A DNA stretch of 35,405 bases, from NCBI RefSeq assembly GCF_018614135.1, contig NZ_JAGGOW010000171.1:1-35405 (forward strand), in the 5' to 3' direction. Position numbers and translations under genes: made by a program. Position 1 is the stretch's first letter; each line of letters starts with the position of its first letter. This document shows, one piece after another, positions 9,945-18,207 of the stretch. This stretch comes from Streptomyces sp. ISL-66. GTDB lineage: Bacteria > Actinomycetota > Actinomycetes > Streptomycetales > Streptomycetaceae. The notes beneath the pieces were generated by a model. That model searched no databases. It saw nothing but the letters and a program-made list of their open reading frames with translations, and was not told where the DNA came from.

Positions 9945-9977
9945 TTGCTCACAGGAGCGGAAGTGGACTATACCTGT
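9945..9977 (+). promoter_or_regulatory. ngcE promoter with a DasR-like (dre) operator
   Basis: A promoter-like pair, TTGCTC (9945-9950) and TATACC (9969-9974), has an 18-bp spacer. The -10 lies inside AGTGGACTATACCTGT (9962-9977), which agrees with the DasR site AGTGGTCTAGACCACT at 12 of 16 positions. DasR is the GntR-family GlcNAc/chitin repressor of Streptomyces, and the downstream genes look like a chitin-sugar importer, so the match makes functional sense. The leader to the ATG is about 130 nt. Confidence 0.5.
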
Positions 9978-10111
9978 GCCCGTCCGGATCACCGCGAAAC
10001 GAGCGGCCCCGGACGGGGGGACGGCGGGGACCTGCGGTGACGTCCGCATGCGCGGCAACAGTCGCACTTTCCTTCCTCCTTCACACTCCTGACGAAGGCG
10101 AGGACTTGAGC

Positions 10112-11563
10112 ATGGGATCCACCTCCGCCCACGGCGACAACAGCAACGGTGAGGGTCTCGGCCGCCGGGACCTGATCAAGCGCTCCGCGGCACTCGGCCT
10201 GATCGCCGTACCGACGATGAGCTTCCTGTCCGCGTGTGCCTCCGGCTCCGACGAGACGACCAAGGGCAACGAGTCCAAGGTGGCCACCTCCAAGGAGAAC
10301 CCCTTCGGCGTCGCCAAGGGCGGCAAGCTCGACGTCGTCGTCTTCAAGGGCGGCTTCGGCGACGACTACGCGAAGGCCTGGGAAGCGGCGTTCGACAAGA
10401 AGTGGGGCACCACCAGCTCCCACATGAGCACCCAGGAGATCACCTCCAAGCTCCAGCCGCGCTTCAACGCCGGCAACCCGCCGGACGTCGTCGACGACTC
10501 CGGCGCGCAGCAGATCAAGCTGGACGTGCTCGCCAAGGGCAACCAGCTCGCCGACCTCACCGCCGTGCTCGACGCGCCCTCGCTCGACGACCCGACCAAG
10601 AAGGTCCGCGACACGCTCGTCGAGGGCGCCTACGAACAGGGTCTCCAGGGCGGCAAGTTCGTCGTACTCAAGTACGTCTACGCCGTCTTCGGCTTCTGGT
10701 ACTCCGGCAAGCTCTTCAAGGAGAAGGGCTGGACGGAGCCCAAGACCTGGGACGAGTTCCTGGCCGTCTGCACCAAGGCCAAGGAAGTCGGCATCGGCGG
10801 CCTCGCCCACCAGGGCAAGTACCCGTACTACATCAATGTCGTCATCATGGACCTGATCGCCAAGAAGGGCGGCCTGGATGCCATGAAGGCGATCGACAAC
10901 CTGGAGCCCAACGCCTTCGCGGACAACCCCGCCGCCCTGGCCGCCATCGAGGCCGTCTACGAGATCGTGGAGAAGGGCCTCCTGATGCCGGGAACCAACG
11001 GCCTCACCCACACGGAGTCCCAGACCGCCTGGAACCAGTACAAGGCCGCGTTCATCCCCAGCGGCTCCTGGCTGGAGAACGAGCAGCTGAAGCAGACCCC
11101 GGAGGACTTCGACATGAAGTTCCTGCCGGTCCCGGTGCTCGCGGACAGCAAGCTCCCCTTCGAGGCCATCCGGGCCGGCGTGGACGAGCCCTTCATCGTC
11201 CCCGAGAAGGCCCCGAACAAGGCCGCGGGCATGGAGTTCCTCCGCTCGATGCTCTCCCGCGAGTGGTCGACGATCTTCGCCCAGCAGGCCAACTCCCTCA
11301 CCGTCGTCAAGGACGGCGTGGACCCGAGCGTCAAGCTGCGGCCCGGCACCCAGTCAGCGGTCGCCGCGCTGAAGGCCGCGGGATCCAACACCTTCAGCTA
11401 CCGCTACCCCGACTGGTACAGCGAGATGGGCACGGAGCTGGAGAACGCGTCCAATGAGCTGATGGCCCAGCGTATCCAGCCCAAGGAGTGGATCAAGCGG
11501 GCCCAGGCTGCGGTAGACAAGGCTGCCAAGGACCCGAGCGCCAAGAACAACAAGCGCAGCTGA
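10112..11563 (+). CDS. ngcE: ABC transporter sugar-binding lipoprotein, NgcE type
   Basis: A 483-residue extracellular solute-binding protein (family 1) of a carbohydrate ABC importer. The signal region has a twin-arginine stretch (GRRDLIKRS, Arg18-Arg19), a hydrophobic segment and a lipobox LSAC with the lipidated Cys at 42, so a Tat-exported lipoprotein is likely. The ATG at 10112 is preceded by GGCGAGGA. By order (binding protein, two permeases) and position after aconitase and before the ROK/xyl genes it corresponds to NgcE. Known NgcE proteins bind N-acetylglucosamine and/or chitobiose; the substrate preference here cannot be read from sequence. Confidence 0.85.
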   Translation: MGSTSAHGDNSNGEGLGRRDLIKRSAALGLIAVPTMSFLSACASGSDETTKGNESKVATSKENPFGVAKGGKLDVVVFKGGFGDDYAKAWEAAFDKKWGTTSSHMSTQEITSKLQPRFNAGNPPDVVDDSGAQQIKLDVLAKGNQLADLTAVLDAPSLDDPTKKVRDTLVEGAYEQGLQGGKFVVLKYVYAVFGFWYSGKLFKEKGWTEPKTWDEFLAVCTKAKEVGIGGLAHQGKYPYYINVVIMDLIAKKGGLDAMKAIDNLEPNAFADNPAALAAIEAVYEIVEKGLLMPGTNGLTHTESQTAWNQYKAAFIPSGSWLENEQLKQTPEDFDMKFLPVPVLADSKLPFEAIRAGVDEPFIVPEKAPNKAAGMEFLRSMLSREWSTIFAQQANSLTVVKDGVDPSVKLRPGTQSAVAALKAAGSNTFSYRYPDWYSEMGTELENASNELMAQRIQPKEWIKRAQAAVDKAAKDPSAKNNKRS

Positions 11564-11607
11564 CACCCGCGTCCACCGGTCACCCGGAAACACCAGGGAC
11601 GGACACC

Positions 11608-12552
11608 ATGAGCCACGTAGCAAACAGCAAAGGGCGGGGCGGCTTCATCGCCGGCTTCCTCATCCTGCCCCTCGCGTTGTACCTGACCTTCGTCATCTGG
11701 CCGTACATCCAGACGTTCGGCTATTCCTTCACCAACTGGACGGGTCAGTCACCGACTTTCGACTTCGTCGGACTGGACAACTACTCGGCCCTGCTGAAGG
11801 ACGAGGTCTTCCGCGGCGCGCTGCTGCACAATCTGCTGCTCCTGGTGTTCGTCCCGGCGGTCACCATCCTGATCTCGCTGTTCTTCGCCTTCATGCTGAA
11901 CGCCGGCGGGCGCAGCGGTGCGGGCGGGGTCCAAGGGGTGGCGGGCTCCGCGCTCTACAAGGTGATCTACTTCTTCCCGCAGGTCCTCTCCCTCGCCATC
12001 CTCGCCGTGCTCTTCGGGGCCGTGTACCGGAGCGACGAGGGAGGGCTGCTGAACGGGTTCCTCACCAAACTGGGCCTCGTCGACCCGGCCCACCCCATCG
12101 AATGGCTCAACGAGCCCAAGTTCGTCCTCTGGTGCCTGCTGCTCGTCGTCGTCTGGCACGGGGTCGGCTTCTACCTCGTCCTGTTCTCGGCCGCCATGCA
12201 GTCGGTCCCCAAGGACATCTACGAGGCCGCACTGCTCGACGGCGCGGGGCGCGCCCAGACCTTCTTCAGGGTCACGCTGCCCCTGCTGTGGGATTCTGTG
12301 CAGACTTCCGCGGTCTATCTGGGCATCGCCGCGATGGACATGTTCGTCCTCGTGTCGACCATGACCTCGGGCCAGTTCGGCGGCGGACCGGACCATCACA
12401 GCGAGGTCATGGCGACGGTGCTGATGCGAAACTTCCTCTACTTCGGCAAGGCCGGTTACGCCTGCGCCATGGGGGTCGTGATGCTCGTCCTCACCCTGAT
12501 CCTCTCCGCCATCACGCTGCGGGCCACTCGCCGCGAGCACGTCGAGTTCTAG
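11608..12552 (+). CDS. ngcF: Carbohydrate ABC transporter permease, NgcF type
   Basis: A 314-residue inner-membrane permease of the MalF/UgpA class with about six membrane helices. The first (FIAGFLILPLALYLTFVIW) begins near residue 10. The cytoplasmic EAA loop that docks the ATPase is visible (IYEAALLDGAGRAQTFFRVTLP). The start is the ATG at 11608, preceded by AGGGACGGA; an upstream in-frame extension overlaps ngcE in another frame and is not coding. It lies 44 bp after ngcE and 12 bp before ngcG, so the three form one operon. Confidence 0.9.
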   Translation: MSHVANSKGRGGFIAGFLILPLALYLTFVIWPYIQTFGYSFTNWTGQSPTFDFVGLDNYSALLKDEVFRGALLHNLLLLVFVPAVTILISLFFAFMLNAGGRSGAGGVQGVAGSALYKVIYFFPQVLSLAILAVLFGAVYRSDEGGLLNGFLTKLGLVDPAHPIEWLNEPKFVLWCLLLVVVWHGVGFYLVLFSAAMQSVPKDIYEAALLDGAGRAQTFFRVTLPLLWDSVQTSAVYLGIAAMDMFVLVSTMTSGQFGGGPDHHSEVMATVLMRNFLYFGKAGYACAMGVVMLVLTLILSAITLRATRREHVEF

Positions 12553-12564
12553 CGGGAGACCACG

Positions 12565-13494
12565 ATGACCACAGTTGTCAAAGCACCGGGCGAGGCGGCG
12601 GCGGAGAAGCGCTCCGCCGGCACCGGCAAGCCGCGCGGGAAGAGCAAGAGCGGCTCCGACGGATTGGTCCTCAACGTCTTCTCGCACGGCTTCCTCGCCG
12701 TGTGGGGGATATTGATCATCCTGCCCCTGATCTGGCTGGTGCTCGGCTCGTTCAAGACCGACGTGCAGATCGGCGGATCGGCCCTGAGCTGGCCGGCCAA
12801 CTGGCACTTCGACGCCTTCCCCCGCGCGTGGAACAAGGGCATCGGCAGCTACTTCGCCAACACGCTGATCGTGATGGTGTTCTCGGTCCCGCTGACGATG
12901 CTGCTCGGCTCGATGGCCGCGTACGTCCTGGCCCGCTACCCCTTCTGGGGCAACCGGGCGATCTACTACTTCTTCGTCAGCGGGGCCATGTTCCCGGTCT
13001 TCCTGGCACTCGTCCCGCTGTTCTTCATGGTGAAGCGGCTGGACATGCTCAACACGTACCAAGGTCTGGTCCTGGTGTACGTGGCGTACTCGATGCCGTT
13101 CACCGTCTTCTTCATGCACTCGTTCTTCAGGACGCTGCCGGCGGCCGTGCACGAGGCGGCCGTGATCGACGGGGCCTCGCACACCCGGATCTTCTTCCAG
13201 GTGATGATGCCGATGGCCAAGCCCGGCCTGATCAGCGTCGGTATATTCAATGTCCTGGGGCAGTGGAACCAGTACATCCTGCCGTCCGTGCTGATGCAGC
13301 CGCAGACGGGATCGGACCCCGAGCGCTACATGCTCACCCAGGGCCTGATCCAGTTGCAGTACCAGATGGGCTACGAGACGGACCTGCCGGTGCTGTTCGC
13401 CGGTGTGACCATCGCGATGATCCCGATGCTGGTGGTCTACCTGTCCTTCCAGCGCCAGATCCAGGCCGGCCTGACCTCCGCCACGCTCAAGTAG
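12565..13494 (+). CDS. ngcG: Carbohydrate ABC transporter permease, NgcG type
   Basis: A 309-residue permease of the MalG class, partner of the preceding permease. The cytoplasmic N-terminus (about 40 residues, Lys/Gly-rich) is followed by helix 1 (FLAVWGILIILPLIWLVLG), and the EAA loop reads VHEAAVIDGASHTRIFFQVMMP. The ribosome binding site is GGGAG before the ATG at 12565. No ATP-binding gene follows: the next gene is convergent. In Streptomyces such importers are usually powered by the shared ATPase MsiK encoded elsewhere, and I assume that here. Confidence 0.92.
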   Translation: MTTVVKAPGEAAAEKRSAGTGKPRGKSKSGSDGLVLNVFSHGFLAVWGILIILPLIWLVLGSFKTDVQIGGSALSWPANWHFDAFPRAWNKGIGSYFANTLIVMVFSVPLTMLLGSMAAYVLARYPFWGNRAIYYFFVSGAMFPVFLALVPLFFMVKRLDMLNTYQGLVLVYVAYSMPFTVFFMHSFFRTLPAAVHEAAVIDGASHTRIFFQVMMPMAKPGLISVGIFNVLGQWNQYILPSVLMQPQTGSDPERYMLTQGLIQLQYQMGYETDLPVLFAGVTIAMIPMLVVYLSFQRQIQAGLTSATLK

Positions 13495-13532
13495 CGGACG
13501 CGGACGGGTCGGGCCTCCGCCCGCGCGGCTGC

Positions 13533-16253
13533 CTACAGCCAGGTGCCGAACTTGCGGATGTACACGGTCTTCAGCAGCTGCGTGAGCGTGCAGTACGCGA
13601 GCAGTACGCCGATCAGCCACGGGAAGTAGCCCGCCGGCAGGGCCGTGAAGCCCAGCGACCCGGCCAGCGGCGAGAAGGGCAGGTAGAGCCCGGTCAGCAC
13701 CGCGAGGACGGTCGTCACCATCACCGGCCAGGACGCCCGCGACTGGACGAAGGGGATCTTGCGGGTACGGATCATGTGGACGATCAGGGTCTGCGAGAGC
13801 AGGCCCTCGACGAACCAGCCGGACTGGAAGAGCGCCTGGTGCGCCTCGCTGCCGGCGGCGAACACGTTCCACATGATCACGAACATCGCGATGTCGAAGA
13901 TCGAGCTGATGGGGCCGACGCAGACCATGAACCGGGCGATGCCCTTGGCGTCCCAGTTGCGGGGCACGCGCAGGTACTCCTCGTCCATCCGGTCCCACGG
14001 CGTGGCCAGCTGCGCGAGGTCGTAGACCAGGTTCTGCACCAGCAGCATGATCGCCAGCATCGGCTGGAACGGGATGAACGCGCTCGCCACCAGCACCGAG
14101 AAGACGTTGCCGAAGTTCGAGCTGGCCGTCATCTTGATGTACTTGATGGTGTTGCCGAAGGTGGTCCGGCCCTGGATCACGCCCTGCTCCAGGACGGTCA
14201 GGTCCTTCTCCAGGAGGATGATGTCCGCCGACTCCTTGGCGATGTCGACGGCGGTGTCGACCGAGATGCCGACGTCCGCGTCGCGCAGCGCGGCGGCGTC
14301 GTTGATGCCGTCCCCGAGGAAGCCGACGGTGTGGCCGTCGGCCTGCAGGGCCCGCACGATCCGGGCCTTCTGGACCGGGTTGATCTTGGCGAAGACCGTC
14401 GTACGGGCGGCCAGCGCGCGCAGTTCGGTGTCGTCGAGGACGTCGGTCTCGGTGCCGCCCACCACGTGGCCGACGGTGAGTCCGACATCGGCGCAGACCC
14501 GGGCGGCGACGAGCTCGTTGTCGCCGGTGACCACCTTGACCGCGATGCCCTTCTCCGCGAGGCCCCGGAGGGCTCGGGCGGCGTCGGCCTTCGGCGGGTC
14601 GAGGAAGGCGAGGAAGCCGACCAGGGTCAGCTGGTCCTCGTCGGCGACCGTGTAGGTGTCGCGGGGGGTGCTCATCGTGCGGGTGGCGACGGCGAGGACG
14701 CGCAGGCCCTGGCGGTTGTTGTCCCGCGCGATGCGGGTGACGTGCCACCGCAGCTGTTCGGTGAGCTCGACCTCGCGCCCTCGGTCCGTCATGTGGGTGC
14801 ACAGGGCGAGGACTTCCTCGACGGCTCCCTTGGTGATCACGACGTGTTCGGGGCGGCCGAGTCCGCCGACGATGCTGTTGCGGTTCAGGACCACGGACAT
14901 CCGGCGCCGGGCGAAGTCGAAGGGGATCTCGTCGACCATCGAGAACCGAGCGTCGACGACAACCTCCTCGGCCTCGCCCACGCGGTCGATGACCGCCTGG
15001 TCCATCAGGTTCTTCAGGCCCGTCTGGAAGTGCGCGTTGAGGTAGCCGTACTCCAGGACCTCGTCGTCCTCGTCGCCGTGCACGTCGAGGTAGCGGTCCA
15101 GGACGATCCGGTCCTCGGTGAGGGTGCCGGTCTTGTCCGTGCAGAGCACGTCCATCGCGCCCAGGTTCTGGATCGCGTTGAGCCGCTTGACGACCACCTT
15201 GCGCCGGGACATCGCCACCGCGCCCCGCGCCAGGTTGGCCGAGACGACCATGGGCAGCATCTCGGGGGTCAGGCCCACCGCCACGGCGATGCCGAGGAGG
15301 AAGGCGGCCTCCCAGTCGCCCTTGGTGAAGCCGTTGATCATGAAGACGACGGGGACCATCACCAGCATGAAGCGGATCAGCAGGAAGCTGACCTTGCGCA
15401 CGCCGGTGTCGAAGCTGGTCTCCGGGCGCTCGCCGACCAGCGAACCGGCCATCGAACCGAAGTAGGTGTCGCAGCCCGTGGCGACGACGACTCCGGTGGC
15501 CGTGCCGGAGGTCACCGAGGTGCCCATCAGGCAGATGTTCTCGGCCTCGACGGGATCGGTGGTCCCGGACTGACCGAGGTCCTCCGTGCGGATGTCGGCC
15601 TTGGCCACCGGCAGGGACTCGCCGGACAGCGCGGCCTGGCTGACCATCAGGTCCTTGGAGGCGATCAGCCGCAGGTCGGCCGGGATCAGGTCGCCGGCGG
15701 CCAGCTTGACCACGTCGCCCGGGACCACCCCGTCCATCGGGATCTCGAAGGTGGCCGGGTCGCAGCCGTCGCCGGCCCGGCGCTGCACCGCGCAGGTCGT
15801 GGTGACGAGCTGCTTCAGCGCGTCGGCGGCCCGGCCCGAGCGGAACTCCTGCCAGAAGCGCAGCAGTCCGCTGATCCCGACCATCACCGAGAGGATGACG
15901 ACGCCCGGGTCGGCGGGGTCCTGCCAGTACATGACGGCGGCCAGGAAGACCAGGACCCCGATGAAGGGGTTCCCGTACGCCTTGGCCAGCTGGACGTACC
16001 AGCGCGGGGCGCGCTCCTGGGCGATGACGTTGGAGCCGTGCCGCTCCAGGCGCAGCGAGGCCTCGGTGTGGGTGAGGCCGTGGCGGGAAGCGTCCACGTC
16101 CCGCAGGAGCTGGACGCCCGGGCGGGCGCTGACCTCGGCGAGCTTCTGGCCGACGATCCGGGTACGGGCCTCCAGCTCGGCGGCCTTGCGCTCGCGGCGG
16201 GCCCGGCCCGGGGGTGCGAGCTTCGTCGGGGTACGAGGGGTGAGCACGGTCAT
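13533..16253 (-). CDS. mgtA: Magnesium-translocating P-type ATPase (MgtA/MgtB family)
   Basis: A 906-residue P3B-type ATPase that imports Mg2+ across the cytoplasmic membrane. Motifs in order: cation-ATPase N-domain (SRHGLTHTEASLRLERHG), actuator motif SGESLPV, phosphorylation motif DKTGTLT (Asp373), and hinge GDGINDAAALRDADVGISVD. It ends with C-terminal helices including QPMLAIMLLVQNLVYDLAQL. The MgtA-typical stretch AKESADIILLEKDLTVLEQG is present. The ATG at 16253 is chosen over the in-frame ATG at 16304 because GGAGGGAGG lies 9 nt before it. It is convergent with ngcG and separated from it by only 38 bp. Its leader of up to about 300 nt or more has a tiny ORF that could sense Mg2+. Confidence 0.95.
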   Translation of the reverse strand: MTVLTPRTPTKLAPPGRARRERKAAELEARTRIVGQKLAEVSARPGVQLLRDVDASRHGLTHTEASLRLERHGSNVIAQERAPRWYVQLAKAYGNPFIGVLVFLAAVMYWQDPADPGVVILSVMVGISGLLRFWQEFRSGRAADALKQLVTTTCAVQRRAGDGCDPATFEIPMDGVVPGDVVKLAAGDLIPADLRLIASKDLMVSQAALSGESLPVAKADIRTEDLGQSGTTDPVEAENICLMGTSVTSGTATGVVVATGCDTYFGSMAGSLVGERPETSFDTGVRKVSFLLIRFMLVMVPVVFMINGFTKGDWEAAFLLGIAVAVGLTPEMLPMVVSANLARGAVAMSRRKVVVKRLNAIQNLGAMDVLCTDKTGTLTEDRIVLDRYLDVHGDEDDEVLEYGYLNAHFQTGLKNLMDQAVIDRVGEAEEVVVDARFSMVDEIPFDFARRRMSVVLNRNSIVGGLGRPEHVVITKGAVEEVLALCTHMTDRGREVELTEQLRWHVTRIARDNNRQGLRVLAVATRTMSTPRDTYTVADEDQLTLVGFLAFLDPPKADAARALRGLAEKGIAVKVVTGDNELVAARVCADVGLTVGHVVGGTETDVLDDTELRALAARTTVFAKINPVQKARIVRALQADGHTVGFLGDGINDAAALRDADVGISVDTAVDIAKESADIILLEKDLTVLEQGVIQGRTTFGNTIKYIKMTASSNFGNVFSVLVASAFIPFQPMLAIMLLVQNLVYDLAQLATPWDRMDEEYLRVPRNWDAKGIARFMVCVGPISSIFDIAMFVIMWNVFAAGSEAHQALFQSGWFVEGLLSQTLIVHMIRTRKIPFVQSRASWPVMVTTVLAVLTGLYLPFSPLAGSLGFTALPAGYFPWLIGVLLAYCTLTQLLKTVYIRKFGTWL

Positions 16254-16486
16254 GACGAATACCTCCCTCCACGGTGTCCGGGCAGCGCGGAGCCGAGCGG
16301 TCACGTGGAGTGATCACGGGTCGGCGCGGAGCGGCACGCGGGCCGCGGGGACGCCGAGGGGCATGGATGACGCGCGCCCGGTTCAGGTGTCAGGGCACGC
16401 GGAAGGGGTTGCAGCGAAGGCGAATGCGGGACGCACGGGGGCGGCGGGGCCGCGGCGGTGCACACGCGGAAAGATCGGCCCGTCGG

Positions 16487-16520
16487 TGACGGTCAGCCGA
16501 GGGTGATGACGGTCAGCCGA
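16487..16520. repeat. 14-bp direct repeat in the mgtA leader
   Basis: TGACGGTCAGCCGA occurs at 16487-16500 and 16507-16520, separated by 6 bp. The second copy contains the stop codon of the small leader ORF. Read on the mgtA strand the unit is TCGGCTGACCGTCA, so a duplicated regulatory or pairing segment directly after the leader ORF is possible. Confidence 0.75.
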
Positions 16521-16554
16521 AGAGAGCGCTGCAAGGACTTCGATCGGGACTCAT
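16513..16554 (-). CDS. Putative mgtA leader peptide, MSPDRSPCSALFG
   Basis: A 13-codon ORF starts at the ATG at 16554 and ends with TGA at 16513-16515, about 260 nt before the mgtA start and on the same strand. A very strong Shine-Dalgarno sequence, GAGGAGG, precedes the ATG by 9 nt. The peptide has two prolines and an aspartate near its start (SPDRSP). In Salmonella, the Pro/Asp-containing MgtL peptide controls mgtA by destabilising ribosomes or stalling when Mg2+ is low. The position, size and Pro-Asp content suggest a similar device here. An alternative 30-codon frame (ATG near 16583) reads across the same DNA but lacks a good ribosome binding site. Translation is unproven. Confidence 0.45.
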   Translation of the reverse strand: MSPDRSPCSALFG

Positions 16555-16737
16555 TCCCGAACACCTCCTCGCGTAGCGCTGGCATGACATCGGGCGTCCG
16601 ATCCGGCCGTGAAGACCCGTGGAAGGGCCGTGGAAGAGCCGCGGAAGACCGACGCCTCAGCGACCGTAACACGACACGGATGGATGTTTCTCTCATGCTT
16701 ATGACCGATAGTGGCCGATTCGTGCTGCGTCGGCCTC

Positions 16738-16776
16738 TTGACGTCTTGAGGCGCAAAGGCTCGACTTAAGGTTCAC
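16738..16776 (+). promoter_or_regulatory. rok7B7 promoter candidate with a TTAAGGTTCAC motif
   Basis: TTGACG (16738-16743), a 17-bp spacer and TCGACT (16761-16766) form a plausible vegetative promoter with a weak -10. Directly after it lies TTAAGGTTCAC (16766-16776), nearly the same as TTAAGGATTCAC (18113-18124) between this gene and xylF. The shared motif may be the regulator's own binding site. Confidence 0.4.
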
Positions 16777-16874
16777 AAGTTGGAGAGACGCCGGGGTCTC
16801 GGAGCACGCAGCCGCTACGGCCCCGGCCGGGGGGCGACGGCTTGCCGTTGCTTATGGGCAGGAGTGGATGAGTC

Positions 16875-18089
16875 GTGCAGACTCCCGGATCGCAGTCTTC
16901 ACTGCATCGCGCGAATCTGGAGCGCGTCGTACGGGCGGTGCGGCTCGCGGGTTCGCTGACCCAGGCGGAGATCGCCCGGACCACCGGACTCTCGGCGGCC
17001 ACGGTCTCGAACATCGTCCGGGAGCTCAAGGAGGCCGGGACCGTCGAGGTCACGGACACCTCGGCCGGCGGCCGGCGGGCGCGCAGCGTCTCGCTCAGCG
17101 GGGACGCGGGCATCGTGATCGGCGTGGACTTCGGTCACACGCACCTGAGGGTGGCCGTCGGCAACCTCGCCCACCAGGTGCTGGCGGAGGAGTCCGAGCC
17201 GCTGGACGTGGACGCCTCCTGGGCGGAGGGCTTCGACCGGGCCGAGGCCCTGGTCGGACGGCTCATCGAGGGCATCGGGGTGGGCCTGGGCAAGGTGATC
17301 GGCGTCGGGCTCGGCGTCCCCGGCCCCATCGACGTGGAATCCGGCACCCTCGGCTCCACGGCGATCCTGCCGGGCTGGGCCGGGATCAACCCGCGCCAGG
17401 AGCTCTCCCGGCGCCTCGGCGTGCCCGTGTACGTGGACAACGACGCGAACCTCGGAGCGCTCGGTGAACTCGTTTGGGGGAGCGGGCGCGGAGTGAAGGA
17501 TCTGGCGTACATCAAGGTCGCCAGCGGCGTCGGTGCGGGGCTGGTCATCAACGGTCAGATCTACCGCGGACCCGGCGGCACCGCCGGCGAGATCGGGCAC
17601 ATCACCCTGGACGAATCAGGCCCGGTCTGCCGCTGCGGCAACCGCGGCTGCCTTGAGACCTTCGCCGCCGCCCGGTACGTGCTGCCGCTCCTCCAGGGCA
17701 CCCACGGGCCGGAGTTGACGATGGAGCGGGTGGTCGAGCTGGCCCGGGGCGGGGATCCGGGCTGCCGCCGGGTCATCACCGACGTGGGCCGCCACATCGG
17801 CAGCGGCGTGGCCAGCCTGTGCAACCTCCTGAACCCGAGCCGGGTGGTCCTGGGCGGCTCGCTCGCCGACGCCGGTGAGCTCGTCCTGGCTCCCATCCGG
17901 GAATCGGTCGGGAGGTACGCGATTCCCAGCGCGGCCCGCCAGTTGTCGGTGCTGACGGGGTCCCTGGGCGGGCGGGCGGAGGTGCTGGGGGCCTTGGCCC
18001 TCGTACTGAGTGAGATGGGCGATTCGACGCTTTTGGCGGAAAATGACAGTGGGGTGCGAGCTCCAACCCTCTTGTCTTCAGTTAGATAA
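16875..18089 (+). CDS. rok7B7: ROK-family transcriptional regulator, Rok7B7-like
   Basis: A 404-residue ROK repressor/activator. Residues about 12-65 are a MarR-like winged helix-turn-helix (LTQAEIARTTGLSAATVSNI). The rest is a sugar-kinase-like ROK domain with the zinc site made by His242 (GEIGHI) and the cysteines of CRCGNRGCLE (Cys252, Cys254, Cys259). The GTG at 16875 has AGGAG about 9 nt upstream; an ATG at 16868 is in another frame. It lies directly before xylFGH and corresponds by sequence type and position to SCO6008 (Rok7B7). That regulator is reported to affect xylose use, carbon catabolite repression and antibiotic production in S. coelicolor. The effector and exact operator here are not visible. 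Confidence 0.9.
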   Translation: MQTPGSQSSLHRANLERVVRAVRLAGSLTQAEIARTTGLSAATVSNIVRELKEAGTVEVTDTSAGGRRARSVSLSGDAGIVIGVDFGHTHLRVAVGNLAHQVLAEESEPLDVDASWAEGFDRAEALVGRLIEGIGVGLGKVIGVGLGVPGPIDVESGTLGSTAILPGWAGINPRQELSRRLGVPVYVDNDANLGALGELVWGSGRGVKDLAYIKVASGVGAGLVINGQIYRGPGGTAGEIGHITLDESGPVCRCGNRGCLETFAAARYVLPLLQGTHGPELTMERVVELARGGDPGCRRVITDVGRHIGSGVASLCNLLNPSRVVLGGSLADAGELVLAPIRESVGRYAIPSAARQLSVLTGSLGGRAEVLGALALVLSEMGDSTLLAENDSGVRAPTLLSSVR

Positions 18090-18110
18090 CGGATGGCACC
18101 GTTGTCATCT

Positions 18111-18133
18111 CGTTAAGGATTCACTCCTTGACG
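18111..18133. promoter_or_regulatory. Inverted repeat operator candidate before xylF
   Basis: CGTTAAGGA-ttcac-TCCTTGACG is a 9-bp inverted repeat with one mismatch and a 5-bp centre, in the 118-bp gap between rok7B7 and xylF. Its left arm is part of the TTAAGG(A)TTCAC motif also found before rok7B7. It is a natural candidate for the ROK regulator's site. Confidence 0.45.
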
Positions 18134-18207
18134 GCAAACTTGCGGCCGGGGTTGACTCACATCCACCTCGGCCGCAGTGTTGCGGCCTCGTCAGGGAGGT
18201 TCAAGTA

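Larger units (their letters stand above)
16254..16874. other. mgtA leader and rok7B7 promoter region
   Basis: This 620-bp divergent intergenic region has no full-size gene. The half next to mgtA (16254-16600) would be its untranslated leader and contains a 13-codon ORF and a 14-bp direct repeat. The half next to the ROK gene (16700-16874) contains a promoter-like pair. Longer minus-strand frames exist (for example from 16756), but they lack a convincing ribosome binding site. I looked for the conserved M-box Mg2+ riboswitch core and did not find it by eye. Confidence 0.6.

Noticed and set aside
11749..16317. Very long open frames on both strands across ngcF, ngcG and mgtA (1400-1500 codons)
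   Set aside because: They run through genes of both orientations, carry Arg/Pro- or Asp/His/Val-rich sequence without motifs, and exist because GC-rich codons rarely give stops in the other frames.
16254..16760. M-box magnesium riboswitch in the mgtA leader
   Set aside because: I looked on the mgtA strand for the conserved AGGTGAGGCTCCT and GCTGC...CCC core and did not see it; the leader peptide explanation fits better.
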